DNA from: Microbacterium sp. zg-Y625 | Lineage (GTDB): Bacteria > Actinomycetota > Actinomycetes > Actinomycetales > Microbacteriaceae | Direction: 5' to 3' | DNA length: 64,000 nt | Assembly (NCBI RefSeq): GCF_030246925.1 | Contig: NZ_CP126740.1 | Location: 2,542,001 to 2,606,000, forward strand | In this document: one piece after another, positions 16,348 through 25,246 of the stretch | How the letters are laid out: every line of letters begins with the position of its first letter | Numbering within the stretch: the first letter of the stretch is position 1 | Program-made: the position numbers and the translations under genes | Notes under the pieces: model-generated | The model's input: only the letters and a program-made list of their open reading frames with translations | The model's database searches: none | What the model was told of the DNA's origin: nothing

Positions 16348-17643
16348 GTGACTTTGACTCCTCCGCGCCTCGTCGTCCAGACGCGGGAGATAGACCACGT
16401 CGAGGACCTGCTTCCGTTCACTTCCCCTTCGCACCCGACCGCGTGGATCCGCCGCGGCGACGGCATGGTGGGTTACGGCACGGCGTTCGCCTTCACTCGC
16501 ACCGGAACCGAGGCGTATGCCTCGCTCGCCGAGGGATGGAAGCAGCTGTCCGCCGCCGCAGAGGTCGACGACCCGCTGGGCCTGCCGGGCACCGGCCTCG
16601 TCGCCTTCGGTGCGCTCGCGTTCGATGCCCGCTCGCAGCGTGACAGCGTGCTGAACGTTCCCCGCGTCGTCGTGGGTCGTCGCGGCGGCCGGTCGTGGGT
16701 CACCACCATCACGCGCTCCCACGTCGGTGAGAGCGACGGGGCCGACGCCCGGGCCGAGGCCCGGGCCGAGGCGGGCATGGAGCCCGTCGAGACGCCCTAC
16801 GGGCCGCACTGGTCGGGCACGCTCGGCCCCGGCGAGCAGTCCCCGGCCGGATACATGGCCGCCGTGCAGGCCGGTCTCGACGCCATCGCCGCGGGCGAGG
16901 TCGGCAAGGTCGTGCTGGCCCGGGACCTCCGCGGCAGCGTGCCCGTGGGATCAGACCTGCGCCGGCTCGCGCGCGCGCTGGCATCCGACTACCCCGACAC
17001 GTGGGTGTTCGCCGTCGACGGCCTCATCGGCGCGAGCCCCGAGACGCTCGTCACCGTGCACGGCGGCACCGTGACGGCACGCGTGCTCGCCGGCACCACG
17101 CCGCGCGGCGCGGACGCCGATGCCGACACCGCCGCGTCGTCGGCCCTCGCCACGAGCTCCAAGGACACCGACGAGCACGAGTTCGCCGTGCAGAGCGTGC
17201 TCGCCTCGCTCCGCCCCCACACCCGCGCCCTCGTGGCGAGCGATGCGCCGTTCACGCTGAAGCTCCCCAACGTCTGGCACCTGGCCACCGACGTGGAGGG
17301 GGAACTGCACGGGGCGGCATCCGCCCTCGATCTCGTGAGCGCGTTGCACCCCACCGCAGCGGTCGCAGGCACCCCGACGGATGCCGCCGTCGAGCTCATC
17401 CACCGCATCGAGCCGTTCGACCGGGGTCGCTACGCCGGCCCGGTCGGGTGGATCGACGCCCACGGCGACGGGGAATGGGCCATCGCGCTGCGCTGCGCCC
17501 AGTTCGACGCCGCGGAAAGGCCGGGCGAGCCGATCGCCGCGACCGCCTACGCCGGGGCCGGCATCGTCTCAGGCAGCGACCCCGAGACGGAGCTCATCGA
17601 GACGCGCGTGAAGTTCCGCCCGATCGTCGACGCGCTGGCCTGA
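16348..17643 (+). CDS. menF: Isochorismate synthase
   Basis: A 431-residue chorismate-utilising enzyme that converts chorismate to isochorismate, the first step of menaquinone synthesis. The C-terminal two thirds hold the family core: GEVGKVVLARDL with its catalytic lysine near residue 187, ASPETLVTVHGG, LAGTTPRG, SSKDTDEHEF, and the GPVGWIDAHGDGEWAIALR and AYAGAGIVSGSDPETEL blocks near the end. No lyase or transaminase partner is present and the context is men genes, so isochorismate synthase is preferred over anthranilate or salicylate synthase. The GTG start lies 6 nt after TAGGCT. Confidence 0.9.
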   Translation: MTLTPPRLVVQTREIDHVEDLLPFTSPSHPTAWIRRGDGMVGYGTAFAFTRTGTEAYASLAEGWKQLSAAAEVDDPLGLPGTGLVAFGALAFDARSQRDSVLNVPRVVVGRRGGRSWVTTITRSHVGESDGADARAEARAEAGMEPVETPYGPHWSGTLGPGEQSPAGYMAAVQAGLDAIAAGEVGKVVLARDLRGSVPVGSDLRRLARALASDYPDTWVFAVDGLIGASPETLVTVHGGTVTARVLAGTTPRGADADADTAASSALATSSKDTDEHEFAVQSVLASLRPHTRALVASDAPFTLKLPNVWHLATDVEGELHGAASALDLVSALHPTAAVAGTPTDAAVELIHRIEPFDRGRYAGPVGWIDAHGDGEWAIALRCAQFDAAERPGEPIAATAYAGAGIVSGSDPETELIETRVKFRPIVDALA

Positions 17644-17784
17644 CGCGCGCACCCGCGCGCACCCGCGCGCACCCTCCCCGTGCTCTCCCGTCGCGGATGA
17701 CGGTTTCCCGCCCGCACAAGCAACAGAACGCGACAGGCGAACGCGGGCGGCGGGACCGCGACACGCGACGCGCGAGCCCCCGGC
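17644..17784. other. Convergent gap between menF and ppk2 with repeats
   Basis: It begins with three tandem GCGCGCACCC units just after the menF stop. At 17731-17755 it holds CGACAGGCGAACGCGGGCGG followed by CGGGA, a close relative of the element at 12381-12406. No gene is seen. Confidence 0.55.
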
Positions 17785-18648
17785 TCAGGTCGCCGCGAGG
17801 CGCTTCTTCTCCGCCTCGACGTCGAAGGTGGCCGGCGGCCACTGCGGGTCGAGGCGCTCCAGGGTCGCCAGCAGCAGGTGCTGCACCGCGAGGCGTGCGT
17901 ACCACTTGCGACCGGCGGGGACGACGTACCAGGGGGCGACGTCGGTGGAGGTCCGGTCGAACACGGTCTGGTAGGCATCCATGTACTGCGGCCAGAGGAG
18001 CCGTTCGTCGATGTCGCCGGGGTTGTACTTCCAGTACTTCTCGGGCCGCTCCAGGCGCTGCATCAGCCGCTCCTTCTGCTCGGCCGGCGAGATGTGCAGC
18101 ATCACCTTCACGATGGAGGTGCCCTCGTCCGTGATGCGCCTCTCGAAGTCGTTGATGGCCCCGTACCGGCGCTCGATCTCCTCCGGCGGTGCGAGCTCGC
18201 GCACCCGTCCGATCAGCACGTCCTCGTAATGCGAGCGGTCGAAGACGCCGATGTAACCGGGGTGGGGGACGTTCTTCTCGATGCGCCAGAGGAAGTCGTG
18301 CGCGAGTTCATCCTTGGTGGGCTTCTTGAACGCCTTCAGATGGATGCCCTGAGGGTCGGTCGCACCGATCACGTGACGCACGATGCCGCCCTTTCCGGCG
18401 GTGTCCATCGCCTGCAGGACCAGCAGCACCGACGGCTTGGAGTGGTCCTCCCGGCTCTGGGCGTAGAGCCGCTCCTGCAGTTCGTCGAACTCGTGCGCCC
18501 CGACGACGAGATCCTCGGCGGCCTTGGCCTTGTCCTTCCCGTACCCCGGCGTCGCACGGGTGTCGACGTCAGCGAGGCGGAACCCCTCCCGCACCCGCAG
18601 CGCCTCGACCAGGTCGACGTTGACGTTGGACTGACGTATCGCGGTCAT
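17785..18648 (-). CDS. ppk2: Polyphosphate kinase 2 family protein
   Basis: A 287-residue PPK2-family phosphotransferase, which uses polyphosphate to phosphorylate nucleotides (AMP/ADP or GDP). Walker A is AMDTAGKGG (residues 80-88) and the Walker B region with conserved Asp and Arg is VFDRSHYEDVL (135-145). A lid stretch follows near residues 185-200 (SPAEQKERLMQRLERPEKYWKYNPGD, read as two blocks). Single-domain length fits class I or III. Which nucleotide it prefers cannot be read. It lies downstream of menD on the same strand with a 48-bp gap. Confidence 0.9.
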   Translation of the reverse strand: MTAIRQSNVNVDLVEALRVREGFRLADVDTRATPGYGKDKAKAAEDLVVGAHEFDELQERLYAQSREDHSKPSVLLVLQAMDTAGKGGIVRHVIGATDPQGIHLKAFKKPTKDELAHDFLWRIEKNVPHPGYIGVFDRSHYEDVLIGRVRELAPPEEIERRYGAINDFERRITDEGTSIVKVMLHISPAEQKERLMQRLERPEKYWKYNPGDIDERLLWPQYMDAYQTVFDRTSTDVAPWYVVPAGRKWYARLAVQHLLLATLERLDPQWPPATFDVEAEKKRLAAT

Positions 18649-18696
18649 GCAGTCATCATGGCGGATGCCGAGCTCCTCGGCACCTGCTTCTGTCGC

Positions 18697-20535
18697 TCAG
18701 CGCGGCAGCGGTACCTCGATGAGCTGGCGTCCGCCGACCGGCGCGGTGAGAACCTGATCGAGCGCGGCGCGCGTGGTCACCCGCTGGTACTCCCAGCCGT
18801 AGGCGGTGGCCAGCTGCTCCAGCCGGGCGGTCTGCGGCGTGTAGAGCACGCGCTCCATCGCGGCGGGCGGAGCCACGGCCGCGACCTCGAGTCCGTCGAA
18901 GATCGTGCCGCCGCCGTCGTTGCCGACGATCACCTGGATGCGCGGCTCGTGCTCCTGCGGGGGGAGCAGCAGCGCGCCCACGTCATGGAGGAACGCGAGA
19001 TCCCCCAGCAGCAGCCGGGTGACGCCGGGGGCGCCGCCGGCCTGCGATGCCAGGGCGATGCCCATCGCCGTGGCGATCGTGCCGTCGATGCCGGCAAGGC
19101 CGCGGTTGGCGTGAACGGGAACCTTCTTGCCCGCCAGCACGGCGTCGGCCACGCGCACGAGGCGAGACGACCCGAACATCAGCCGGTCATGCGGCCACGT
19201 CGCCCGCCAGACGGCGTCGACGAGCGCCTCACGATCCAGCGGCGCACGGATCGCCTGCAGCTCCGCGGCGATGGCGCCCAGGCGCTGCGCCGGTTGCGCC
19301 GACGCCAGCCCGTCCGCGTCGGGTGCGGCGGGGGCGAGGTCGACCGATGCCGCCCGGGAGGCCAGCATCCACTCGCCCAGCCATTCCCGATCCGCCTTGC
19401 CCGGCGCGATGTCGACGTCGCCGACGGCCGTGGTCACGCCGTTGAGGTTCAGCGGCTCCCCCGGCCCGCGGACGGCGATCACCTCGACGTCGGGGCGCGA
19501 CAGCAGGGCCACGACCTCACGGCTGAGAGTGGGATGCCCGAAGACCACGGCGCGCTGCACGCGTCCGCCGAGCTCGGGGTCGCGCAGCAGCGCACGGTAG
19601 CCGTGGACGAGGTTGCGACCGAACCGGGCACCGCTGACGATCTCGGCGACCAGCGGCCACGACGCGCGGTGCGCGAGGTCTTCGGCGCCTGCACCGGCAT
19701 CCGCTCCGGCCACGACGACCGTGCGGGGTCCCTGGTGCAGCGTCACCGGCTCTTCGTCTCCGCCCGCGGGGAGGTCGGACAGACCGATGCCGCCGCCGCC
19801 CTGGTAGAGCGCGCCCGACACCTCGCCTTCATCCTCGGCGGAACGCTCCTCGTCCGCGACCACGTCCGCGCCGGGGCCCGCGTCGCCGGAGCCGGCGTCG
19901 TCGGCCGCGCCGGCGTCGGCGGTCGCGGCCGAGCGCAGCAGCCAGTCGGGCAGCGTCCCACCCAGCGGCTCGCGGCAGGGCACGTTCAGGTGCACCGGAC
20001 CGCTCGGGAGGCTCCCCCAACCGAGACTCGCGCCGTACGCGTCGTCGGCGACCTCGCGCAGCATGGCGGTCTGATCGCCGTCACCGTCGCGGTCGATCTC
20101 GTCGGGGACGGGCAGGTCGTACTCGCGCCGCGCGCTCACGGCGAACATGCCGGGCTGGCGGGTGGTCTGATTGGCGCCGACGCCGCGCAGCTCCGGCGGG
20201 CGGTCCGCGGTCAGCAGCAGCAAGGGGACGCCCGCGTGGTGGGATTCCAGCGCCGCGGGGAGCAGGTTGGCGGCGGCGGTCCCCGACGTGCAGATGACGG
20301 CGGCGGGAACCCCCGACTCACGCGCGAGCCCGAGCGCCGTGAAGCCGGCGACCCGCTCGTCGATGCGCACGTGCAGGCGCACGAGGCCGCGAGCCTCGAG
20401 CTCCGCGGCCACCAGGGCAAGGGCCTGGGACCGCGATCCCGGGCTCAGCACGAGGTCGCGCACACCGCGCTCGACCAGCCGGCCCAGCAGCGCCGCCGCG
20501 GCATCCGTCGCCGGAGCCTGCTCCGCCGCGGTCAT
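18697..20535 (-). CDS. menD: 2-succinyl-5-enolpyruvyl-6-hydroxy-3-cyclohexene-1-carboxylate synthase
   Basis: A 612-residue thiamine-diphosphate enzyme that joins isochorismate and 2-oxoglutarate. The N-terminal PYR domain shows GVRDLVLSPGSRSQALAL and the ThDP glutamate region; ICTSGTAAANLLPA and TADRPPELRGVGANQT are MenD signatures. The C-terminal PP domain has GIDGTIATAMG and LLGDLAFLHDVGALL with the GD of the ThDP-Mg motif. A 50-residue Ala/Gly/Asp-rich insertion lies near residues 215-265. The ATG at 20535 overlaps the stop of the upstream PLDc_N gene by 4 bp (ATGA). A longer in-frame start 19 codons upstream is less likely. Confidence 0.92.
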   Translation of the reverse strand: MTAAEQAPATDAAAALLGRLVERGVRDLVLSPGSRSQALALVAAELEARGLVRLHVRIDERVAGFTALGLARESGVPAAVICTSGTAAANLLPAALESHHAGVPLLLLTADRPPELRGVGANQTTRQPGMFAVSARREYDLPVPDEIDRDGDGDQTAMLREVADDAYGASLGWGSLPSGPVHLNVPCREPLGGTLPDWLLRSAATADAGAADDAGSGDAGPGADVVADEERSAEDEGEVSGALYQGGGGIGLSDLPAGGDEEPVTLHQGPRTVVVAGADAGAGAEDLAHRASWPLVAEIVSGARFGRNLVHGYRALLRDPELGGRVQRAVVFGHPTLSREVVALLSRPDVEVIAVRGPGEPLNLNGVTTAVGDVDIAPGKADREWLGEWMLASRAASVDLAPAAPDADGLASAQPAQRLGAIAAELQAIRAPLDREALVDAVWRATWPHDRLMFGSSRLVRVADAVLAGKKVPVHANRGLAGIDGTIATAMGIALASQAGGAPGVTRLLLGDLAFLHDVGALLLPPQEHEPRIQVIVGNDGGGTIFDGLEVAAVAPPAAMERVLYTPQTARLEQLATAYGWEYQRVTTRAALDQVLTAPVGGRQLIEVPLPR

Positions 20536-20918
20536 GCGTCCGACGGGCGCGGGGGCTGGGGCGGCTGAGGCGGCTGCGGCGGGTTGTTCCACCGCGGATC
20601 GTCGTCATCGGCGTCGAGCGCCTTGAGTTCCTCTTCGATGCGGCGGATGCGCTCGTCCTGGTCGCGGATGTCTCCGATGCGTCCCAGGAACTCGGGGTCG
20701 TCGTCCGGCGCCTTCGGGCGCGGGATGTCGGCGCGCTTGGTGCGGCCGACGGCGAACCAGAGGATGCCGCCGAGCACCGGCAGCGCGACGACGATCAGCA
20801 GCCACATGGGCTTGCTCACGCCGCGGTGGCGGCGGGGGTCCTGCACGGCACAGTCGACGATGCTGTAGACCCAGAAGACGGCCAACAGCAGCGCAACGAT
20901 GAGCAGGATACGCGCCAC
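20532..20918 (-). CDS. PLDc N-terminal domain small membrane protein
   Basis: A 128-residue protein with two hydrophobic segments (about residues 3-24 and 38-58) containing the PLDc_N signature: VYSIVDCAVQDPRRHRG, then KPMWLLIVVALPVLGGILWFAVGR (split here). A hydrophilic acidic tail follows, ending in a run of proline and glutamine. The function of stand-alone PLDc_N proteins is unknown; they are common next to actinobacterial respiratory genes. It is translationally coupled to menD by a 4-bp overlap. The GTG start lies 6 nt after a TAGGAT -10 element (20925-20930, minus strand), so it likely heads the menD-ppk2 transcript. Confidence 0.8.
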   Translation of the reverse strand: MARILLIVALLLAVFWVYSIVDCAVQDPRRHRGVSKPMWLLIVVALPVLGGILWFAVGRTKRADIPRPKAPDDDPEFLGRIGDIRDQDERIRRIEEELKALDADDDDPRWNNPPQPPQPPQPPRPSDA

Positions 20919-20991
20919 GTCTCCATCCTAGGCGTGCTCACCTGGGCATGCGCCGACCGTGACCGAACCGGAGCCGACACTCAGCGGACCG

Positions 20992-20997
20992 TAGGAT
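20992..20997 (+). promoter_or_regulatory. Candidate leaderless -10 element for the DUF4229 gene
   Basis: TAGGAT ends 6 nt before the GTG at 21004. Confidence 0.5.
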
Positions 20998-21003
20998 GGA
21001 ACC

Positions 21004-21291
21004 GTGAAAGCACGCTCCGCGATCGTCTACTCGGTGCTGCGTCTGCTGGCGTTCCTGGTGCCGCTGGGCATCATGATGCTCTTCCCGATCATGCGGGAGT
21101 ACTACTGGCTGTCGGCGATCTTCGCGGCCCTCATCGGGCTCAGCCTGTCGCTGCTGTTCCTGCGGGCCCCGCTGGACGAGGTCACATCCGACCTCGCCGC
21201 GCGGCGGCAGCGGCGCACGACCGAGCAGCAGGATGCCGACGCGGAGGATGCCGCAGCCGGCACCCTCGGCGACGACGCACCGCTGCGCTGA
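21004..21291 (+). CDS. DUF4229 domain-containing membrane protein
   Basis: A 95-residue protein with two or three closely spaced hydrophobic helices (about residues 8-28 and 35-52), then the family stretch FLRAPLDEVTSDLAARRQRR and an acidic, disordered tail. DUF4229 proteins are small actinobacterial membrane proteins of unknown role, often near men genes, which is also the case here (menD on one side, menA on the other). GTG start with a -10-like TAGGAT 6 nt before it. Confidence 0.8.
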   Translation: MKARSAIVYSVLRLLAFLVPLGIMMLFPIMREYYWLSAIFAALIGLSLSLLFLRAPLDEVTSDLAARRQRRTTEQQDADAEDAAAGTLGDDAPLR

Positions 21292-21307
21292 CTCAGGCCG
21301 CGCTGAC

Positions 21308-22285
21308 TCAGGCGGCGAACGCCCAGAGCAGCAGCGCCCCGTAGACCAGCGACGTCAGGGACGTCACCCCCAGCGCCACCACGAGCTCGCGCGGCGCGCG
21401 GTACGTCCAGACGATGAGGATCGCCGCCGCCGCCGGGATGAGCGCCAGCATCGTCAGCCAGGCGATTGGGAAGAACAGCGCGAGATACGCCGAGATGGCG
21501 AACGGCACCAGCAGGAACAGCGTGAACAGCGCCTGGGTGGCCCGCTTGCCGATGCGCACCGTCAGGGTGCGCTTGCCGGCGGCGCGGTCCTGGTCGATGT
21601 CCCGCAGATTGTTCGCCAGCAGCACGGCGCAGGCGAGCAGCCCTGCCGCCACCGCGCCGAACCACGCTTCCTGCGGCACCACGCCCACCTGCGCGTAGGC
21701 CGTGCCGGCGGTCGCCACCAGACCGAAGAAGACGAAGACGAAGAGCTCGCCCAGTCCCGCATACCCGTAGGGGCGCTTGCCCCCGGTGTAGAACCAGGCA
21801 GCGACGATGCATGCGGCGCCGGCGGCCAGCATCCACCACTCCTGGGTGCGGATGACGATGGCCAGGCCTGCGAGCGCGGCGATGGCGAAGAACGCCAGCG
21901 CGACCGCGAGCACGGTGCGCGGCCGGGCCTTGCGCGAGGCGGTGAGCCGGGCGGGGCCGACCCGGTGGTCGTCGGTGCCGCGGATGCCGTCGCTGTAGTC
22001 GTTCGCGTAATTGACGCCGATCTGCAGCGACACCGCCACCACGAGGCACGCCAGCGCGATGACCCAGTGCAGCTCGCGGTCGACCACGAGGGCGGCGCCG
22101 GTGCCGATCAGCACCGGGGAGACCGCCAGCGGCAGGGTGCGCAGCCGCGCGGCGCCGATCCAGTCCCGTGCCGTCGCCCCGGAGGCGACGACCGGTGAGC
22201 CGGTGACCTTCGGCTTCTGCGGGTTACCGCGGGGCTTTCGAGCGGATGCCGACGATGAGCGCTTCTTACGGGAGGGTGCTGCCAC
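21308..22285 (-). CDS. menA: 1,4-dihydroxy-2-naphthoate polyprenyltransferase
   Basis: A 325-residue UbiA-family membrane prenyltransferase that attaches the polyprenyl chain to 1,4-dihydroxy-2-naphthoate. After a basic leader (residues 1-30) come about eight membrane helices. The two aspartate-rich motifs are visible as NYANDYSDGIRGTDD (about residues 110-124) and NNLRDIDQDRAAGKRTL (about 225-241), each with the Mg-diphosphate binding aspartates. GTG start; a TAAACT -10-like element lies 8 nt upstream. It is separate from menE/menB, which are transcribed towards it with a 45-bp gap. Confidence 0.93.
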   Translation of the reverse strand: MAAPSRKKRSSSASARKPRGNPQKPKVTGSPVVASGATARDWIGAARLRTLPLAVSPVLIGTGAALVVDRELHWVIALACLVVAVSLQIGVNYANDYSDGIRGTDDHRVGPARLTASRKARPRTVLAVALAFFAIAALAGLAIVIRTQEWWMLAAGAACIVAAWFYTGGKRPYGYAGLGELFVFVFFGLVATAGTAYAQVGVVPQEAWFGAVAAGLLACAVLLANNLRDIDQDRAAGKRTLTVRIGKRATQALFTLFLLVPFAISAYLALFFPIAWLTMLALIPAAAAILIVWTYRAPRELVVALGVTSLTSLVYGALLLWAFAA

Positions 22286-22330
22286 GAGCAGTCAGTTTAG
22301 GCCGCGCCCCTGGCCGCCCGTGCACCGGAG

Positions 22331-23491
22331 TCAGTGCGTCCCGCCCTGCACGACCGCGCGGCGGATCGCCTCGCGGTCGGGCTTGCCGCTCGGAAGCGTC
22401 GTCAGCTCGTCCACCAGCACCAGCCGGGCGGGGCGCGCGTGCGGACCGACCTCCGCGGCCACCGCATCGCGGGCGGACGCGAGGTGATCGGCGTCGGTGC
22501 GGCGCAGCACGTCGCCGCGGGCGCAGACGATGACCGATGCCTCCCCCCACCGCTCGTCCGGAACGGCGACGACCACCGCGCCGGCGAGACCGGGGACGCC
22601 GCGCACGATCTGCTCGACCCGGTCCAGCGAGATGTTGATGCCGCCGGAGACGATCACGTTGTCCAGGCGCCCGCGCACCGCCAGCACGCCGTCCGTGAGC
22701 ACCCCGGCGTCGCCGGTGCGGTACCAGCGGGTGCCGTCGGCATCCACCGGGAAGGTCGCAGCGGTGCGCTCGGGGTCGTCGAGGTAGCCGTCCGCGAGCG
22801 TCGGTCCGGTGATCTGCACCTCGCCGTCGACGATGCGAAGCGAAACCCCGTCGAGCGGCCGCCCGTCGTAGACGCACCCGCCGCTGGTCTCGGTGGAGCC
22901 GTAGGTGCGCACGATCCGTGCCCCGGCCGACTGCGCGCGCTCGAGCACCGCGGCGGGCAGCGCCTGACCGCCCACGAGGATGGCCTCGTACGAGCGCAGT
23001 GCCGACGCCACCACGGTGTCGTGCTCCGCGCCATCCAGCAGCTTCTGCAGCTGCGCCGGAACCAGCGACGTGAAGGTCGGCACCCGCTCGCCGTTGCGGG
23101 TGGAGGTCATCATGAGCGAGGCCGCGGCGAAGGCCTGCGGCGTGAACGCCCCCGACAGCACGGCCGGTTCACGGTCCGAGACGATGGCCCGCACGAGCAC
23201 CTGCAGCCCCGCGACGTACGACGCCGGCAGGGCCAGCAGCCACGAGCCCTCGCCCACCCGGGCGGCGGTGGCCATCGCACTCGCGGTCAGCGCACCGCGG
23301 CTGAGGACGACGGACTTCGGCACGCCGGTGGAGCCGGACGTGGTGACGACGACCGCGGTGCCGGCGGGGACGGCGCGCGGGGCGGGCTCGACCATGCCGA
23401 GACCCAGCGCGGGACCTGCGCCGTGGATGGCGGCCCGCAGCGCCCGCATCACGTCGCGCGGGTCGGCGCCGTCCACCGCCTGCAGTTCCAC
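22331..23491 (-). CDS. menE: o-Succinylbenzoate--CoA ligase
   Basis: A 386-residue member of the AMP-forming acyl-CoA ligase family. The P-loop signature TTSGSTGVPKSV is near residues 50-61, the YGSTETSGG motif near 195, the ATP-binding TGDAG near 255 and the hinge RLDNVIVSGG near 273. The C-terminal catalytic lysine is in SGKPDRE near the end. It is shorter than typical acyl-CoA ligases because of a trimmed N-terminal domain, as is usual for actinobacterial MenE. The GTG start lies 7 nt after the menB stop, so menB-menE form an operon. Confidence 0.9.
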   Translation of the reverse strand: MELQAVDGADPRDVMRALRAAIHGAGPALGLGMVEPAPRAVPAGTAVVVTTSGSTGVPKSVVLSRGALTASAMATAARVGEGSWLLALPASYVAGLQVLVRAIVSDREPAVLSGAFTPQAFAAASLMMTSTRNGERVPTFTSLVPAQLQKLLDGAEHDTVVASALRSYEAILVGGQALPAAVLERAQSAGARIVRTYGSTETSGGCVYDGRPLDGVSLRIVDGEVQITGPTLADGYLDDPERTAATFPVDADGTRWYRTGDAGVLTDGVLAVRGRLDNVIVSGGINISLDRVEQIVRGVPGLAGAVVVAVPDERWGEASVIVCARGDVLRRTDADHLASARDAVAAEVGPHARPARLVLVDELTTLPSGKPDREAIRRAVVQGGTH

Positions 23492-23498
23492 CGTCGCC

Positions 23499-24398
23499 TC
23501 AGTAGTGCCAGGGGTACGGCGACCAGTCGGGGTCGCGCTTCTCGAGGAAGGAGTCGCGCCCCTCGACCGCCTCGTCGGTGCCGTAGGCGAGACGGGTCGC
23601 CTCGCCGGCGAACACCTGCTGGCCCACCAGCCCGTCGTCCACCGCGTTGAACGCGAACTTCAGCATGCGGATGGCGGTGGGCGACTTCGTGAGGATCGTT
23701 CGCGCCATCGCGATCGCCTCGCGCTCGAGGTCGGCGTGCGGGACGACCCGGTTCACCGCCCCCATCTCGTACGCACGGTCGGCGGAGTACTCCTCGGCGA
23801 GGAAGAAGACCTCGCGCGCGATCTTCTGTCCCACCTGGCGCGCCATGTACGCCGAGCCGTACCCCGCGTCGAACGAGCCCACGTCGGCATCCGTCTGCTT
23901 GAACCGGCCGTGCTCGCGGGAGGCGATCGACAGGTCGCAGACCACATGCAGCGAGTGCCCGCCGCCGGCAGCCCACCCGGGGATCACGGCGATGACGACC
24001 TTCGGCATGAACCGGATGAGCCGCTGCACCTCGAGGATGTGCAGGCGGCCCGAGCGCGCCGGGTCGGGGACCTGAGCCTCGTCGCCCTCGTACTTGTAGC
24101 CGTCGCGGCCGCGGATGCGCTGGTCGCCGCCGGAGCAGAACGCCCACCCGCCGTCCTTGCCGCTCGGCCCGTTGCCGGTGAGCAGCACCACGCCGATGCG
24201 GGAATCCTGCCGCGCGATGTCCAATGCCCGGTACAGCTCGTCGACGGTGTGCGGCCGGAAGGCGTTGCGCACCTCGGGCCGGTCGAACGCGATGCGCGCG
24301 ATGCGCCCGTCGGTGGAGACGTGCGCGGTGATGTCGGTGTAGGCATCGGCGCCGGGGGCGGCCACCCACTCGGCAGGGTCGAAGAGGTCGGAAACCAT
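23499..24398 (-). CDS. menB: 1,4-dihydroxy-2-naphthoyl-CoA synthase
   Basis: A 299-residue crotonase-fold enzyme that closes the naphthoate ring from o-succinylbenzoyl-CoA. Typical MenB blocks are RIAFDRPEVRNAFRPHTVDEL, SGGDQRIRGRDGY, the oxyanion-hole stretch VIAVIPGWAAGGGHSLHVVCDL, and DADVGSFDAGYGSAYMAR, which carries the bicarbonate/Asp site region. The length is right for MenB and the C-terminal DWSPYPWHY is characteristic. TAGGCT ends 6 nt before the ATG on the minus strand (24405-24410). menE follows directly. Confidence 0.95.
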   Translation of the reverse strand: MVSDLFDPAEWVAAPGADAYTDITAHVSTDGRIARIAFDRPEVRNAFRPHTVDELYRALDIARQDSRIGVVLLTGNGPSGKDGGWAFCSGGDQRIRGRDGYKYEGDEAQVPDPARSGRLHILEVQRLIRFMPKVVIAVIPGWAAGGGHSLHVVCDLSIASREHGRFKQTDADVGSFDAGYGSAYMARQVGQKIAREVFFLAEEYSADRAYEMGAVNRVVPHADLEREAIAMARTILTKSPTAIRMLKFAFNAVDDGLVGQQVFAGEATRLAYGTDEAVEGRDSFLEKRDPDWSPYPWHY

Positions 24399-24438
24399 GG
24401 CTCCAGCCTATTCCCGGGCGCCGGGGGCGTCCGGGCGG

Positions 24439-25236
24439 TCAGGCGTTCTTGCCGTCGCGCCAGCGCAGCCACCGCTCGATGAGCGCGTAGTCCCAGTCCG
24501 GCCCCTGGAAGCCGAGCGTGTACAGGCGCACGCCGCTGTCGTAGAGGGCGTCGGCGGAGTCCTCGTCGCGACCCTTCAGCTCGTTGGAGATGATGAGGCC
24601 ACTGGTCGGGCGCTCTTCGACGTCGGCCCACTTCTCGATCACCGAGAGCTTGTGCGGCAGTTCGTCGGGTGCCACGAAGCTGTGCCAGATGTCGGCGTGG
24701 CGGGCGACCAGGCGCAGCGTCTTCTGCTCGCCCTTGCCGCCGATCATCACGGGGATGCGCCGAGTGGGCGCCGGGTTCAGCTTCGCCCACCGCTTCTCGA
24801 TGCGCGCGAGCCCCTGCTCGAGATCGCGCAGACGCGAGCCGGGCGTGCCGAACTCATAGCCGTACTCGTCGTAGTCCCGCTCGAACCAGCCGGCGCCGGT
24901 GCCGAAGATGAAGCGGCCGGTGCCGCCCTTGGCCGAGATGTGGTCGATCGTGCGGGCCATGTCGGCTTGCAGGTCCGGGTTGCGGTAGCTGTTGCAGTTC
25001 ACCAGCGCCCCGAACTCGACGCGCTCGGTCTGCTCCGCCCACGCGGCGAGCATGGTCCACGACTCGAAGTGCAGGCCATCGGGGTCGCCCGAGAGCGGGA
25101 AGAAGTGGTCCCAGTTGAACAGCACGTCCACACCCATCTCCTCCAGCCGCATGACGACGTCGCGGAAGGCGGGGTACGGGGCGTGCTGGGGCTGCACCTG
25201 AATGCCGAGCCGCACGGGAGTGTCGAGAAGAGGCAT
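24439..25236 (-). CDS. LLM class F420-dependent oxidoreductase
   Basis: A 265-residue luciferase-like TIM-barrel flavin or F420 oxidoreductase. Features are VLFNWDHFFPLSGDPDG near residue 38, TGAGWFERDYDEYG near 130 and PVMIGGKGEQKTLRLVARHAD near 165, typical of the F420-type LLM group of actinobacteria. The substrate is unknown. The ATG at 25236 (MPLLDTPVRLG) is chosen because TAAGCT (25244-25249, minus strand) ends 7 nt before it; that hexamer starts with the TAA stop codon of the upstream HAAS gene. The longer start 14 codons upstream would lie inside that gene's end. Confidence 0.82.
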   Translation of the reverse strand: MPLLDTPVRLGIQVQPQHAPYPAFRDVVMRLEEMGVDVLFNWDHFFPLSGDPDGLHFESWTMLAAWAEQTERVEFGALVNCNSYRNPDLQADMARTIDHISAKGGTGRFIFGTGAGWFERDYDEYGYEFGTPGSRLRDLEQGLARIEKRWAKLNPAPTRRIPVMIGGKGEQKTLRLVARHADIWHSFVAPDELPHKLSVIEKWADVEERPTSGLIISNELKGRDEDSADALYDSGVRLYTLGFQGPDWDYALIERWLRWRDGKNA

Positions 25237-25246
25237 GCGGCTCAGC

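Noticed and set aside
13863..16643. Plus-strand open frame of 926 codons
   Set aside because: Antisense shadow of the polyprenyl synthase, menG and DUF402 genes; no domain, no RBS, Val/Gly/Arg-rich.
17878..20568. Plus-strand open frame of 896 codons
   Set aside because: Antisense shadow of ppk2 and menD, both of which have complete catalytic motifs.
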